Origin: Pectinatus brassicae
Lineage (GTDB): Bacteria > Bacillota > Negativicutes > Selenomonadales > Selenomonadaceae
Length of the DNA: 64,000 bases
Direction of reading: 5' to 3'
Assembly (NCBI RefSeq): GCF_014201835.1
Contig: NZ_JACHFH010000018.1
Coordinates: 1-64,000, forward strand
Within the stretch, counting starts at the first letter, position 1. Every line of letters starts with the position of its first letter. A program made the translations under genes and the position numbers. Shown in pieces: positions 34,329-43,260 of the stretch. Under the pieces are notes generated by a model, which was given only the letters and a program-made list of their open reading frames with translations, made no database searches and was not told the DNA's origin.

Positions 34329-35866
34329 TACCATATCCCTCCCCATACCACTAATAAAGAGGGCTCATTATTTAAAGCCTGTAAAAAAGACTGTAATGGT
34401 GCAATAGTCCCATTTATCATCCCCAGCAATAATTGGGGAAAGATCCCAAACAAAATTAATACCGATCCCAATACAAATAGCGGCACCATTTCTGGGCCTT
34501 TAGCGTCTGGAATAGCATCAAAGCCATAATTTCTTGGTCCAAATAAGATTTTTTGCAATACCCGCAAAATATAAATTGCTGTAAACACTATTCCGGAAAC
34601 AGCAATAATAGCTAGGAATGGATAGACCTTAAACAACCCCAAAAAAATTGTATATTCGGGCATAAAGCCGATAAGTCCCGGCAGTCCCACTGATGACATT
34701 CCAGCCAGCATAAATCCGACAGCAATACGCGGCATTTGATGCGCTAAACCGCGTAATTTATCAATGCTGCGTTTGTGGGTTTTTTCATAGACATAACCAA
34801 TCATCGCAAAAAACAATGCACTCATTATGCCATGGGCTACCATATTGGCAATAGCACCGGTCAAGCTTATTGTATTCAACGCGGCAAAACCTAATAATAC
34901 ATATCCCATATGCGAAACTGAAGAATAACCAATTACATATTTCAAATCTTTTTGTACTATAGCTACATAGGCTGCATATATGACATTTCCCAAAGCCAAA
35001 ACTATTATAATCGGTGCCCAAAATTTTGCTCCCGCTGGCAAAACCAAAAGCCCTAGACGAATAAGCCCATATCCGCCAATTTTCTTTAATACCCCCGCAT
35101 GAATCATTGATACAGCCGTTGGTGCTCCTGCATATCCATCCGGTGACCAGGTATGAAAGGGAAACATCGATAGTAAAGTACCAAACCCTATTAATAACAG
35201 TAAAAAAACGATAATTTGAAACGATTGGCTTAAAGTTCCCAATAAATGAGCCTGGCTCAACGCTGCTATACTGAATGTACGCATACCTGCCGGAAAAGCC
35301 TGCAGATATAAAGCAACTATTCCCACCAGCATAAAAGCTGATCCGATCAATAAATAAATCGTCAGCTTCATCCCGGCATATTCTTTGCTTACCCGTTTGG
35401 TTGATCCCCAGATTATAACCATAATGTATATGGGAATAACAACTAATTCATAACATAATAAGAATATAAATAAATCACCGGCAATAAATGTTCCCATAAC
35501 ACCTGTGAGCAATATCAACAATAAAATAAAGAACTCTTTAGGCCGTTCATTTATGTTCCAAGAACTAAAAACAGCTGCAAAACCAATTATATTTGTCAAA
35601 AACAGCATTGGCAGCGATATTCCATCAACCCCTACTGTATAAGCCACGCCTAAATCACTTATCCAAGGAATTGACTGCATAAATTGCATACCGCCAAGGT
35701 TATTATCATAGTTAATATAAACATAAATAGTCATTAACAAACTTATTCCTGTAGCCATTGCAGCGATAAGTTTAATACTTTTCTTCGCAGTTGGCGGTAT
35801 AAATAACAACAGTACAACCGCAACTATCGGAGCAAGTAAAATCATTGACAACAATGAATCTGTCAT
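34328..35866 (-). CDS. nuoM: NADH-quinone oxidoreductase subunit M
   Basis: A 512-residue antiporter-like membrane subunit of complex I. Recognisable by FMLVGIVALY, FPFHTWSPDGYAGAPTAVSM and the LKYVIGYSSVSHMGYVLLG block that bears the channel lysine/histidine. Length is typical. It overlaps both neighbours by a base at TAATG junctions, so translation is coupled along nuoL-M-N. Confidence 0.94.
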   Translation of the reverse strand: MTDSLLSMILLAPIVAVVLLLFIPPTAKKSIKLIAAMATGISLLMTIYVYINYDNNLGGMQFMQSIPWISDLGVAYTVGVDGISLPMLFLTNIIGFAAVFSSWNINERPKEFFILLLILLTGVMGTFIAGDLFIFLLCYELVVIPIYIMVIIWGSTKRVSKEYAGMKLTIYLLIGSAFMLVGIVALYLQAFPAGMRTFSIAALSQAHLLGTLSQSFQIIVFLLLLIGFGTLLSMFPFHTWSPDGYAGAPTAVSMIHAGVLKKIGGYGLIRLGLLVLPAGAKFWAPIIIVLALGNVIYAAYVAIVQKDLKYVIGYSSVSHMGYVLLGFAALNTISLTGAIANMVAHGIMSALFFAMIGYVYEKTHKRSIDKLRGLAHQMPRIAVGFMLAGMSSVGLPGLIGFMPEYTIFLGLFKVYPFLAIIAVSGIVFTAIYILRVLQKILFGPRNYGFDAIPDAKGPEMVPLFVLGSVLILFGIFPQLLLGMINGTIAPLQSFLQALNNEPSLLVVWGGIW

Positions 35867-37764
35867 TAAAAACCACCTCCAGCCGCAAGTTCATTTATTT
35901 TAGTAAAAAACACTATAGTATATACCAATAAAATAATAACGCCACAGAAAAATATAGCAACATATGTTTGTATTTGTCCCGTCTGCAATTTCGAAAAAAT
36001 TCTACTGCAATACACAGTCAGTGCTGCCATTGTATTAACAATGCCGTCAATAATATATAAATCAATAAAATACATTATTTTGCCGATTCCATCTATGAAG
36101 ATACGGCATAATATGGCATAAAATTCATCAATATAATATTTATTAAAACTGACTGTATAAATAAATCCCATTTTTTGGGCTATTATATCCGACAAATATT
36201 TTTTACTGACATATATATGCCAAGCCAAGGCAATAGCTGCCACTGACAACGCTGTTGATATGCCGGCTAATCCAATATTCATATGTTCCGGCATCGCTTC
36301 TCCAAACCGCACCCAATCGCCAAAACCACCCACATACCCTGCTGCTCCGGCAAAAGCTGCCAATATTGACAGTACCGCTAATGGAATTTGCATAAAATAT
36401 GATGTTTTATGCACGTGTCCATGCTGTTCTTTGCCCCAAAATACCACAAACAGCAATCTTGCCATATAAAATGCCGTCATAAAAGCTGTTATCGTTCCAA
36501 TGATATATAATGGCATACTTACTGCCGCTGCTGCCGCTAATATTTCATCCTTAGAAAAAAATCCCGCAAAAGGCGGCAATCCAGAAATAGCCAACACCCC
36601 GATAGTCATTGTAACAAAAACCAATGGCATTTTTTTGCGCAGCCCGCCCATTTTAAAGATATCTGCTTCTTCATTGATAGCATGCATGACAGCCCCTGCA
36701 CCTAAAAACAATAATGATTTAAAAAAAGCATGTGTCAACAAATGAAACATTGAAGCGGTAAGTGAACCAACACCTAAAGCCATCATCATATAACCAAGCT
36801 GGCTAATTGTCGAATAAGCCAAAATACGCTTTATTTCCCGCTGTGTTATGGCTATGCTAGCTGCAAAAAATGCAGTAAAAGCCCCCAGCCAGGCAATCAA
36901 ATGCAGTAGCTCCGGTAACTGTGCAAATAAAAAATAGCTTCTTGCGACTAAATACACACCAGCTACGACCATAGTTGCCGCATGAATAAGTGCTGAAACA
37001 GGCGCTGGCCCCTCCATAGCATCAGGCAGCCATACATGCAGCGGAAATTGTCCTGATTTTCCAATGGGCCCAATAAATAACAATATGCCAATAATTGTCA
37101 ATAAACCTGTCCCATTCGCCGCAATATACACTGGTAAAATATGCCTCAGTTCCATAAAATCAACTGTGCCAAATACCATCTGCAGCGATAATATGCCGAT
37201 AAGCAAACCGAAATCACCAATACGTGTAGTTATAAACGCTTTTTTTGCTGCTTCTCTTGCTGATATACGATAATAATAAAAACCTATTAATAAATATGAA
37301 CATAGTCCCACCAGTTCCCAAAATACATACATCTGCAAAAAATTAACTGCAATATTAAGTCCCAGCATTGATGCACTAAATAACGAAATATAGGCAAAAA
37401 ATCTTCCATATCCTTTATCGCCCTTCATATAGCCGATGGAATAAATTTCCACTAAAAGTGCTACCAATGACACAACTACCAACATCATCGCTGACAAAGG
37501 ATCGATCATAACCCCCATAGAAAAATGCATGCCGGCAATCTTTATCCATTGTATTTTTTGTATAAAAGGCATTTCTACACTTATTCCGGCATCTAACACG
37601 GCCATTACAACCGCTGCTGACATTATAAAACTAAAAGTCCCCGCCAGCACAGCAATTCCTGCCGACAATTGATGAAATTCCTTGAAAAATAAACCAATTA
37701 TAATAAAAGCTGCTGCCGGAACCAATGGTATAAGCCAGGCATGATTAAGCGCAAATAATTCCAT
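35866..37764 (-). CDS. nuoL: NADH-quinone oxidoreductase subunit L
   Basis: A 632-residue antiporter-like subunit with the long lateral helix at its C terminus. Blocks: MLVVVSLVALLVEIYSIGYM, FPLHVWLPDAMEGPAPVSAL and KRILAYSTISQLGYMMMALG, then the HAFFKSLLFLGAGAVMHA segment. The C terminus (about 540-632) carries the membrane-parallel helix and a final membrane anchor. Its end overlaps nuoM at TAATG. Confidence 0.95.
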   Translation of the reverse strand: MELFALNHAWLIPLVPAAAFIIIGLFFKEFHQLSAGIAVLAGTFSFIMSAAVVMAVLDAGISVEMPFIQKIQWIKIAGMHFSMGVMIDPLSAMMLVVVSLVALLVEIYSIGYMKGDKGYGRFFAYISLFSASMLGLNIAVNFLQMYVFWELVGLCSYLLIGFYYYRISAREAAKKAFITTRIGDFGLLIGILSLQMVFGTVDFMELRHILPVYIAANGTGLLTIIGILLFIGPIGKSGQFPLHVWLPDAMEGPAPVSALIHAATMVVAGVYLVARSYFLFAQLPELLHLIAWLGAFTAFFAASIAITQREIKRILAYSTISQLGYMMMALGVGSLTASMFHLLTHAFFKSLLFLGAGAVMHAINEEADIFKMGGLRKKMPLVFVTMTIGVLAISGLPPFAGFFSKDEILAAAAAVSMPLYIIGTITAFMTAFYMARLLFVVFWGKEQHGHVHKTSYFMQIPLAVLSILAAFAGAAGYVGGFGDWVRFGEAMPEHMNIGLAGISTALSVAAIALAWHIYVSKKYLSDIIAQKMGFIYTVSFNKYYIDEFYAILCRIFIDGIGKIMYFIDLYIIDGIVNTMAALTVYCSRIFSKLQTGQIQTYVAIFFCGVIILLVYTIVFFTKINELAAGGGF

Positions 37765-37776
37765 AGTCTGCCCTCC

Positions 37777-38088
37777 TTATCCCTTCATATTATTTATTTT
37801 ATCAATATTTACTGTTTTAAAATCATGGTAAATCTTAAAAATAATGGCTAATCCAACTGCCACTTCTGCTGCAGCTACCGTTATTGAAAAAATCATCATA
37901 ACCTGTCCCGACAAATCAGGCATTGGCAAAAAATAATTAAAAGCCGCAAAATTTATATTTACTGCATTTAGCATTATCTCTATACACATTAATATTGCAA
38001 ATAAATTACGTTTCACTAAAATCCCATATAATCCTATACAAAAAAGCAGTGCACTTAAAATAAGAACCTGTGTCAACCCCACATGCAT
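37777..38088 (-). CDS. nuoK: NADH-quinone oxidoreductase subunit K
   Basis: A 103-residue membrane subunit with three transmembrane helices. The conserved glutamates are in LMCIEIMLNAVNINFAAF and in the AAAEVAVGLAI segment. The ATG shares its first base with the nuoJ stop (TAATG). Length is normal. Confidence 0.93.
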   Translation of the reverse strand: MHVGLTQVLILSALLFCIGLYGILVKRNLFAILMCIEIMLNAVNINFAAFNYFLPMPDLSGQVMMIFSITVAAAEVAVGLAIIFKIYHDFKTVNIDKINNMKG

Positions 38089-38594
38089 TATTCATCGGCC
38101 CCCTTTGCCAATACTACTGCGCCAATCATAGCTGCTAACAATAATACTGCTGCAATTTCAAACGATAACATGTATTTCCCCAGCAGCAGCTGTGCAATTG
38201 CATCAACAGTATTTCCCTCTGGTTTCACATTTACTGACGCCAATGGATATTCTATAAAAATAATACCTAAGCAAGTAAATAATCCACCTGTAATTAATGC
38301 AGTCCATATCATATATCTGCGTTCAGGCATATTAGTCCTGTCCATAGAAATGCGCCTTGTCATCATTATGCCTAATGCAATCAATATAACTACTGTTCCC
38401 GCATATATCATTATTTGCACCGCAGCTAAAAAATCGGCCTGCATCAGTGCATATAATCCGGCGATAGCAATAAAACATAATGTCATTGACAATGCTGAAT
38501 GAACGAGATTTTTGCAATAAATTATGCCCCAGGCAGCAACAACTATTATTATTGCCAATATATAAAATATAATTGATGCCATCGTATCAGCCAT
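38088..38594 (-). CDS. nuoJ: NADH-quinone oxidoreductase subunit J
   Basis: About 168 residues and five membrane helices; contains the family segment YALMQADFLAAVQIMIYAGTV. The start is set at ATG 38594 because AGGAAGG lies nine bases upstream; an ATG at 38603 would abut that site. It overlaps the end of nuoI by a few bases. Confidence 0.9.
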   Translation of the reverse strand: MADTMASIIFYILAIIIVVAAWGIIYCKNLVHSALSMTLCFIAIAGLYALMQADFLAAVQIMIYAGTVVILIALGIMMTRRISMDRTNMPERRYMIWTALITGGLFTCLGIIFIEYPLASVNVKPEGNTVDAIAQLLLGKYMLSFEIAAVLLLAAMIGAVVLAKGADE

Positions 38595-38991
38595 TTTTCT
38601 CATCCTTCCTATTATTTTCTACAGCATCATATGTTAAATTTTCCCTATAATAACAAGAATTCTCATAATTTTTATCCCAGCTAAGTGCATCTACCGGACA
38701 AGCCTCAACACAAAAATTGCAATATAAACAGCGTCCCGCTTTATGTATATAGTTTTTCATATGCCGCTTTTTATTTTCATCTATCTCTACAGTTAAATCC
38801 AGTGCTGTATTAGGACAGGCCATTGCACATAATTTGCAGCTTATACACTTCTTTTCATCCAGCAGCAATTTACCGCCGCGAAACGCTTCCGTCATCGGTA
38901 TTTTTTCTTCTGGATACTGTACCGTTTCTTTTTTGCCAAAGAAATGTTTAAGCGTAACAGCCAGCCCTACCAATAAGCCTTTTCCCTGCAT
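38587..38991 (-). CDS. nuoI: NADH-quinone oxidoreductase subunit I, 2[4Fe-4S]
   Basis: A 134-residue peripheral-arm subunit with two ferredoxin-type motifs: CISCKLCAMACP (about 49-60) and CLYCNFCVEACP (about 88-99). It relays electrons to NuoB. In complexes without NuoEFG it is a plausible docking point for reduced ferredoxin, which is inference. Placed between nuoH and nuoJ as in other bacteria. Confidence 0.92.
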   Translation of the reverse strand: MQGKGLLVGLAVTLKHFFGKKETVQYPEEKIPMTEAFRGGKLLLDEKKCISCKLCAMACPNTALDLTVEIDENKKRHMKNYIHKAGRCLYCNFCVEACPVDALSWDKNYENSCYYRENLTYDAVENNRKDEKNG

Positions 38992-39003
38992 AAATACTCA
39001 CCT

Positions 39004-40038
39004 CTACATCCAGTTATAAATATATATCCCTATGCCTGTCGCTGCTATATTAAACAACGCTAATGGTAATAACACCTTCCAGCTCAATGCCATCATCTGA
39101 TCAATTCTGGTGCGCGGATAAGTCCAGCGTATCCACATAAATAAAAAAATAACTAAAAATACTTTTATTAAAAACCATAATATTCCCGGCAATACAGGAC
39201 CATGCCAACCACCTAAAAATAAAGTTACCGTTAATATTGCTGCACTTAAAAGATTGGCATATTCTGCTAAAAAAAACAGTGCCCAACGCATTCCGCTATA
39301 TTCCGTAAACGGTCCAGCAATAATTTCTGATTCTCCTTCTACTAAATCAAAAGGTGTCCTGTTAATTTCCATTAATATTGATATTGTAAAAATAATAAAG
39401 GCCAAAGGTTCTACTGCTATAAACCACATATTTGACTGTGCCGCTACAATATCCGTCATTTTAAGTGAACCTGAAACCATGACCACCGCCAAAACAGCAA
39501 ACGCCATGGGTATTTCACTGCTAAGCATTTGTGCGACCGCCCGCATCGCTCCCATAAAGGAATATTTATTTTCCGAGGCAAATCCACCTAATAAGAACAT
39601 CAATACCGACTGAGACATAACTGCCATAACAAAAAATATCCCCACATTAAGATCGACAAAAACAGCCCCATCGTCAAAAGGAAATACCGCATATATAAGT
39701 GCTGCTGGAATAAATAACAGCATGGGCGTTATCCCCCATAAAATACGCTGGGCTTTAACAGGAATGATATCTTCCTTCCCCATAAGTTTTATCATATCCG
39801 CTACTGTTTGTAATAATCCCCAAGGACCAACACGATTTGGTCCAAGTCGATCCTGTATAAAACCACAAATACGTCTTTCCATATAAACCTGTATAATTGC
39901 TGCCAAAGAAATAACGGCAAATATTGCCATAATCTGGACTATTACCATTATCAGCTGGCTAATAAATTCATTGCCTGATAAATAATTTATTCCATAAAAC
40001 AATTTATCAGTTAATATCACCAATAAACCACCCTGCAT
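39004..40038 (-). CDS. nuoH: NADH-quinone oxidoreductase subunit H
   Basis: A 344-residue membrane subunit at the quinone-binding junction. Motifs: ERRICGFIQDRLGPNRVGPWG, KEDIIPVKAQR, NRTPFDLVEGESEIIAG and the EYSGMRWALFFLAEYAN segment. GGAGGTGAAAAAATG sets the start. The order nuoD-nuoH without nuoEFG between them is the key sign that the NADH module is missing. Confidence 0.95.
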   Translation of the reverse strand: MQGGLLVILTDKLFYGINYLSGNEFISQLIMVIVQIMAIFAVISLAAIIQVYMERRICGFIQDRLGPNRVGPWGLLQTVADMIKLMGKEDIIPVKAQRILWGITPMLLFIPAALIYAVFPFDDGAVFVDLNVGIFFVMAVMSQSVLMFLLGGFASENKYSFMGAMRAVAQMLSSEIPMAFAVLAVVMVSGSLKMTDIVAAQSNMWFIAVEPLAFIIFTISILMEINRTPFDLVEGESEIIAGPFTEYSGMRWALFFLAEYANLLSAAILTVTLFLGGWHGPVLPGILWFLIKVFLVIFLFMWIRWTYPRTRIDQMMALSWKVLLPLALFNIAATGIGIYIYNWM

Positions 40039-40054
40039 TTTTTCACCTCCAAGT

Positions 40055-41152
40055 TTAACAGTCCACTTCTCCCATTATCGGATCAATTGTTGACATGGCC
40101 GCTACAACGTCACCAACTAAATAACCACGGCACATTATGTCAAGCGCCTGCAAATTGATAAATGACGGTCTTCTGATATGAACCCGATAGGGTTTTGCCG
40201 AACCATCACTTACTATATGGTAACCGACCTCACCGCGTGGCCCCTCAGTTACATCATAAACTTCACCTTTAGGTGGTTTCAGCACTTTAGGAACCTTAGC
40301 CATAAATTCACCTGTTGGCAATCCAGCCAGTGCCTGCTTTATTATCTTGGCACTTTCTGACATTTCTTTAAGCCTGACAATGTATCTATCCCAATTGTCG
40401 CCCTTTTCTCCTAATGGAATTGAAAAATCAAAATCCTCATAAGAACAATATGTATTATCCTTGCGCAAATCGTAGCTGACGCCGCTGGCTCTAAGCATAG
40501 GTCCTGTTATTCCCAATTCCATTGCCTGTTTAGCCGTCAGTATTGAGGTATTTTTTAAGCGATATTGAAAAATTTCATTGCCTGTAAGTAAATCATTATA
40601 TTCATCAATCATATCAGTCAATTTTGCCAAAAAATCATCTATCATGCTAATTACTTTTACTGCTAAATCAGATTTTACTCCGCCTATCCTGATATATGAA
40701 TAGGTCATGCGTGCTCCGCACAATTCATTAAATATATCCAAAATTCGTTCCCGATCACGAAAAGGGTAAATCATTCCAGTCGTAGCACCTAAATCCACAG
40801 CCAATGAACCAATAAAAATCATATGGCTGGCTATACGATTTAATTCGGCCATTATCACTCTTATGTACTGTGCTCTTTTAGGAACTTCAATTTGCGCCAA
40901 TTTTTCCACAGCACTGCAGTAACCAAGATTATTGTTCATAGCTGATACATAATCAAGTCTATCGGTATAGGGCAGGCATTGAAAATATGTACGTTTTTCC
41001 AGTAATTTTTCAATGCCTCGGTGCAGATAGCCCATACAGGGATCTGCCCTTAAAATTCTTTCCCCATCAAGTGTCAGCCAAACCTGCAAAACCCCATGGG
41101 TACTTGGGTGTACAGGTCCCATAGATAATTTATAACTTTCTGTCTGTATCAT
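40055..41152 (-). CDS. nuoD: NADH-quinone oxidoreductase subunit D
   Basis: About 366 residues, the 49-kDa subunit forming the quinone site with NuoB. GPVHPSTHGVLQVWLTLDGE near the N terminus holds the quinone-binding His, followed by CMGYLHRGIEKL and the YDLRKDNTYCSYEDFDF block. The start at ATG 41152 follows GGAAGGGG by eight bases; the open frame up to 41173 is left out. NuoC is a separate gene, not fused as in E. coli. Confidence 0.93.
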   Translation of the reverse strand: MIQTESYKLSMGPVHPSTHGVLQVWLTLDGERILRADPCMGYLHRGIEKLLEKRTYFQCLPYTDRLDYVSAMNNNLGYCSAVEKLAQIEVPKRAQYIRVIMAELNRIASHMIFIGSLAVDLGATTGMIYPFRDRERILDIFNELCGARMTYSYIRIGGVKSDLAVKVISMIDDFLAKLTDMIDEYNDLLTGNEIFQYRLKNTSILTAKQAMELGITGPMLRASGVSYDLRKDNTYCSYEDFDFSIPLGEKGDNWDRYIVRLKEMSESAKIIKQALAGLPTGEFMAKVPKVLKPPKGEVYDVTEGPRGEVGYHIVSDGSAKPYRVHIRRPSFINLQALDIMCRGYLVGDVVAAMSTIDPIMGEVDC

Positions 41153-41182
41153 AGCAACATCCCCTTCCGGCATTTCATCATA

Positions 41183-41620
41183 TTAAAAGTCTTTACGCAA
41201 AGGATAGCCGCTAAAATCATCTGGCAGCAATATCCGTTTTAAATTAGGATGCCCTGTAAAGATAATTCCCATTAAATCAAATTGTTCTCTTTCCTGAAAA
41301 TCAGCCGCCGGCCATATTTCTGTTACGGATGGAAGCTGCGGTTTATTTTTTTCAACTGGAAATTTTATTATTATCTCTTTATAATCTTCTATCGCTGTTA
41401 GATGATAAATGACCTCAAAACATTCTGGATAATCAACAGCCGTTACATTAGAAAGCATTATAAAATTATATTTATCTTTAAGCATTTGCATAAAAGCCAA
41501 AAAATCCCCCTGTTTAAACAGCAGCGGCGGCTTCGCTAAAGTTTTATCAAACTCTATTTTGGCACTGCAAGCGGCTTGTATTTGTTCCAGTATTTCTAGA
41601 GTCACATAACTTCGTTTCAT
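41183..41620 (-). CDS. nuoC: NADH-quinone oxidoreductase subunit C
   Basis: A 145-residue 30-kDa-type subunit of the peripheral arm. The signature EREQFDLMGIIFTGHPNLKR and the terminal LLPDDFSGYPLRKDF are intact. It is shorter than many NuoC proteins at the N terminus. The ATG overlaps the nuoB stop at TAATG. Confidence 0.9.
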   Translation of the reverse strand: MKRSYVTLEILEQIQAACSAKIEFDKTLAKPPLLFKQGDFLAFMQMLKDKYNFIMLSNVTAVDYPECFEVIYHLTAIEDYKEIIIKFPVEKNKPQLPSVTEIWPAADFQEREQFDLMGIIFTGHPNLKRILLPDDFSGYPLRKDF

Positions 41621-42117
41621 TATTCCACCTTCTGTATTAATTCCGGATGCCGGATTTTTTCTTTTAGCTTAAGCATTCCTTCTATCAATGCTTCTGGTCT
41701 TGGTGGACAGCCGGGAATATATACATCCACCGGAATTATTTTATCAACTCCCGGCACCACTGAATACGCATCGGCAAACGGACCACCTTCATTGGCACAG
41801 CTGCCCATGGCAATAACATATTTAGGATTGGGCATCTGTTCATATAAGCGTTTCAACGGCGGCGCCATTTTCCAGGTCAAGGTGCCTGCCACAATAAATA
41901 AATCAGCCTGCCGCGGCGATGGGCGAAATACTTCATAACCAAAGCGTGATAAATCAAAACGGGCGGCAGCTGCACACATCATCTCAATAGCGCAGCAGGA
42001 TAAACCCGAGGTAAGCGGCCATAAAGAATTACTGCGCGCCCATTTAAACAGTCCATCCACAGTTGTCAATAAAACATTATCCCGTAAAATTTCTGGTACA
42101 CGTTCTTTTATTTCCAT
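41620..42117 (-). CDS. nuoB: NADH-quinone oxidoreductase subunit B
   Basis: A 165-residue subunit carrying the terminal N2 [4Fe-4S] cluster. Ligands are visible: the tandem cysteines in [11 protein letters not shown], the Cys in [12 protein letters not shown], and the Cys in [16 protein letters not shown]. It overlaps the end of nuoA by 10 bases. Confidence 0.95.
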   Translation of the reverse strand: MEIKERVPEILRDNVLLTTVDGLFKWARSNSLWPLTSGLSCCAIEMMCAAAARFDLSRFGYEVFRPSPRQADLFIVAGTLTWKMAPPLKRLYEQMPNPKYVIAMGSCANEGGPFADAYSVVPGVDKIIPVDVYIPGCPPRPEALIEGMLKLKEKIRHPELIQKVE

Positions 42118-42461
42118 ACTAAAGCTCCTTTTTTCCAGGCATATGCCAATCCTATCGCTAATATTCCAGCAAAAATAAACATTTCAATTAAGCCAAATAA
42201 TCCCATAACATTAAATTTAACGGCCCACGGAAAAAGAAATACCGTTTCGACATCAAATACTACAAAAATAATTGCATATAAAAAATAACTTATCCTGTAC
42301 CGCGGTACATTTCGTCCTATTGTATCCACGCCGCATTCATATTGCGAATTTTTTTCCTCATTAGGCTGCCGTGGTTCAATAAGCAACGGCATAATCATTG
42401 CCATTATAGGAAATACTCCTGCTACTACTAATAATAATAGCATTTTCATAAATTCTGTCAT
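42108..42461 (-). CDS. nuoA: NADH-quinone oxidoreductase subunit A
   Basis: About 117 residues with three membrane helices; the conserved YECGVDTIG and [16 protein letters not shown] segments are clear. The start is set at ATG 42461, nine bases after AGGGA; an upstream ATG at 42479 would contain that site. First gene of the nuo operon, about 90 bases below its promoter. Confidence 0.9.
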   Translation of the reverse strand: MTEFMKMLLLLVVAGVFPIMAMIMPLLIEPRQPNEEKNSQYECGVDTIGRNVPRYRISYFLYAIIFVVFDVETVFLFPWAVKFNVMGLFGLIEMFIFAGILAIGLAYAWKKGALVWK

Positions 42462-42557
42462 TTTCTTACATCCCTTCATTTGAATTTTTTTTTATTGTAT
42501 TTAGAAATTTAATTATTTCATAGAAAATTTATGATAATATTTTTTGAAAGTATATAT

Positions 42558-42586
42558 TTTATATAATAATTACGTGTTTTTGTCAA
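42558..42586 (-). promoter_or_regulatory. Promoter of the nuo operon
   Basis: Minus strand: perfect TTGACA (42586-42581), 17-base spacer, TATAAA (42563-42558), start near 42551. The gap 42462-42893 contains only this, the ylxM promoter and A/T-rich sequence with no gene I can support. Confidence 0.75.
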
Positions 42587-42827
42587 ATATACATAGATTA
42601 TGTTTTATGATAATTTACATTTATAAGGTTTATAACATTGTAACAAATTGTCTGTTCTTTTACCAATTATCTATTTTTTCCCTATTTTATAAAATAAGGT
42701 TTTTCTTGCTATAACTTTATATTTATTTTTTATCCTTTCTTTTATTTGCCATTGTTACTTCATATACCTATAATTTATTTAAAATAAAATATATTCCTGT
42801 TTTTATTTTTTTGACAAGTAAAAATAC

Positions 42828-42856
42828 TTGACAGTATATTTATTTTTCTATATAAT
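42828..42856 (+). promoter_or_regulatory. Consensus sigma-A promoter for the ylxM-ffh operon
   Basis: Perfect TTGACA (42828-42833), 17-base spacer, perfect TATAAT (42851-42856); start near 42863, 31 bases before the ylxM ATG. A second TTGACA at 42811 has no matching -10. Confidence 0.88.
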
Positions 42857-42893
42857 ATGCATCGTAGTAAATTTAGTTGTCGAGGTGTTATAA

Positions 42894-43238
42894 ATGATAG
42901 ACAACTTTTTAAGATTAAGCACTCTTTTCGACTTTTATGGTGCTTTATTGACAAAAAAACAACAGGATTGCCTAAAAATGCACTTATATGAAGACTGGTC
43001 ACTTTCAGAAATAGCCGCTGCACTGGATATTTCTCGTCAAGCTGCCTATGACATGATCCATCGTTGTACTGCAACTTTGGAAAAATATGAAAGCAAGCTG
43101 CAGCTAATTAATAAGTCAAAAAAACGGCAAACATCTTTAAACAGTATTCTCACTGATGTTAACACTTTGCAATCCGCTATTTCTAATAAACGATTACATA
43201 TTATTGAAGATAAATTACGTGAATTATTAAATTCCTGA
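42894..43238 (+). CDS. ylxM: YlxM family HTH protein (UPF0122)
   Basis: A 114-residue protein with a sigma-70 region 4-like helix-turn-helix (DWSLSEIAAALDISRQAAYDMIHR, about 35-58). YlxM is found with ffh across Firmicutes and modulates the signal recognition particle in streptococci. Followed 22 bases later by ffh, under a consensus promoter. Confidence 0.88.
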   Translation: MIDNFLRLSTLFDFYGALLTKKQQDCLKMHLYEDWSLSEIAAALDISRQAAYDMIHRCTATLEKYESKLQLINKSKKRQTSLNSILTDVNTLQSAISNKRLHIIEDKLRELLNS

Positions 43239-43260
43239 AATACTGAGAGGGTGAATTAGA

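Noticed and set aside
36260-37273. Plus-strand ORFs opposite nuoL
   Set aside because: Proline/asparagine-rich mirror frames of hydrophobic membrane helices.
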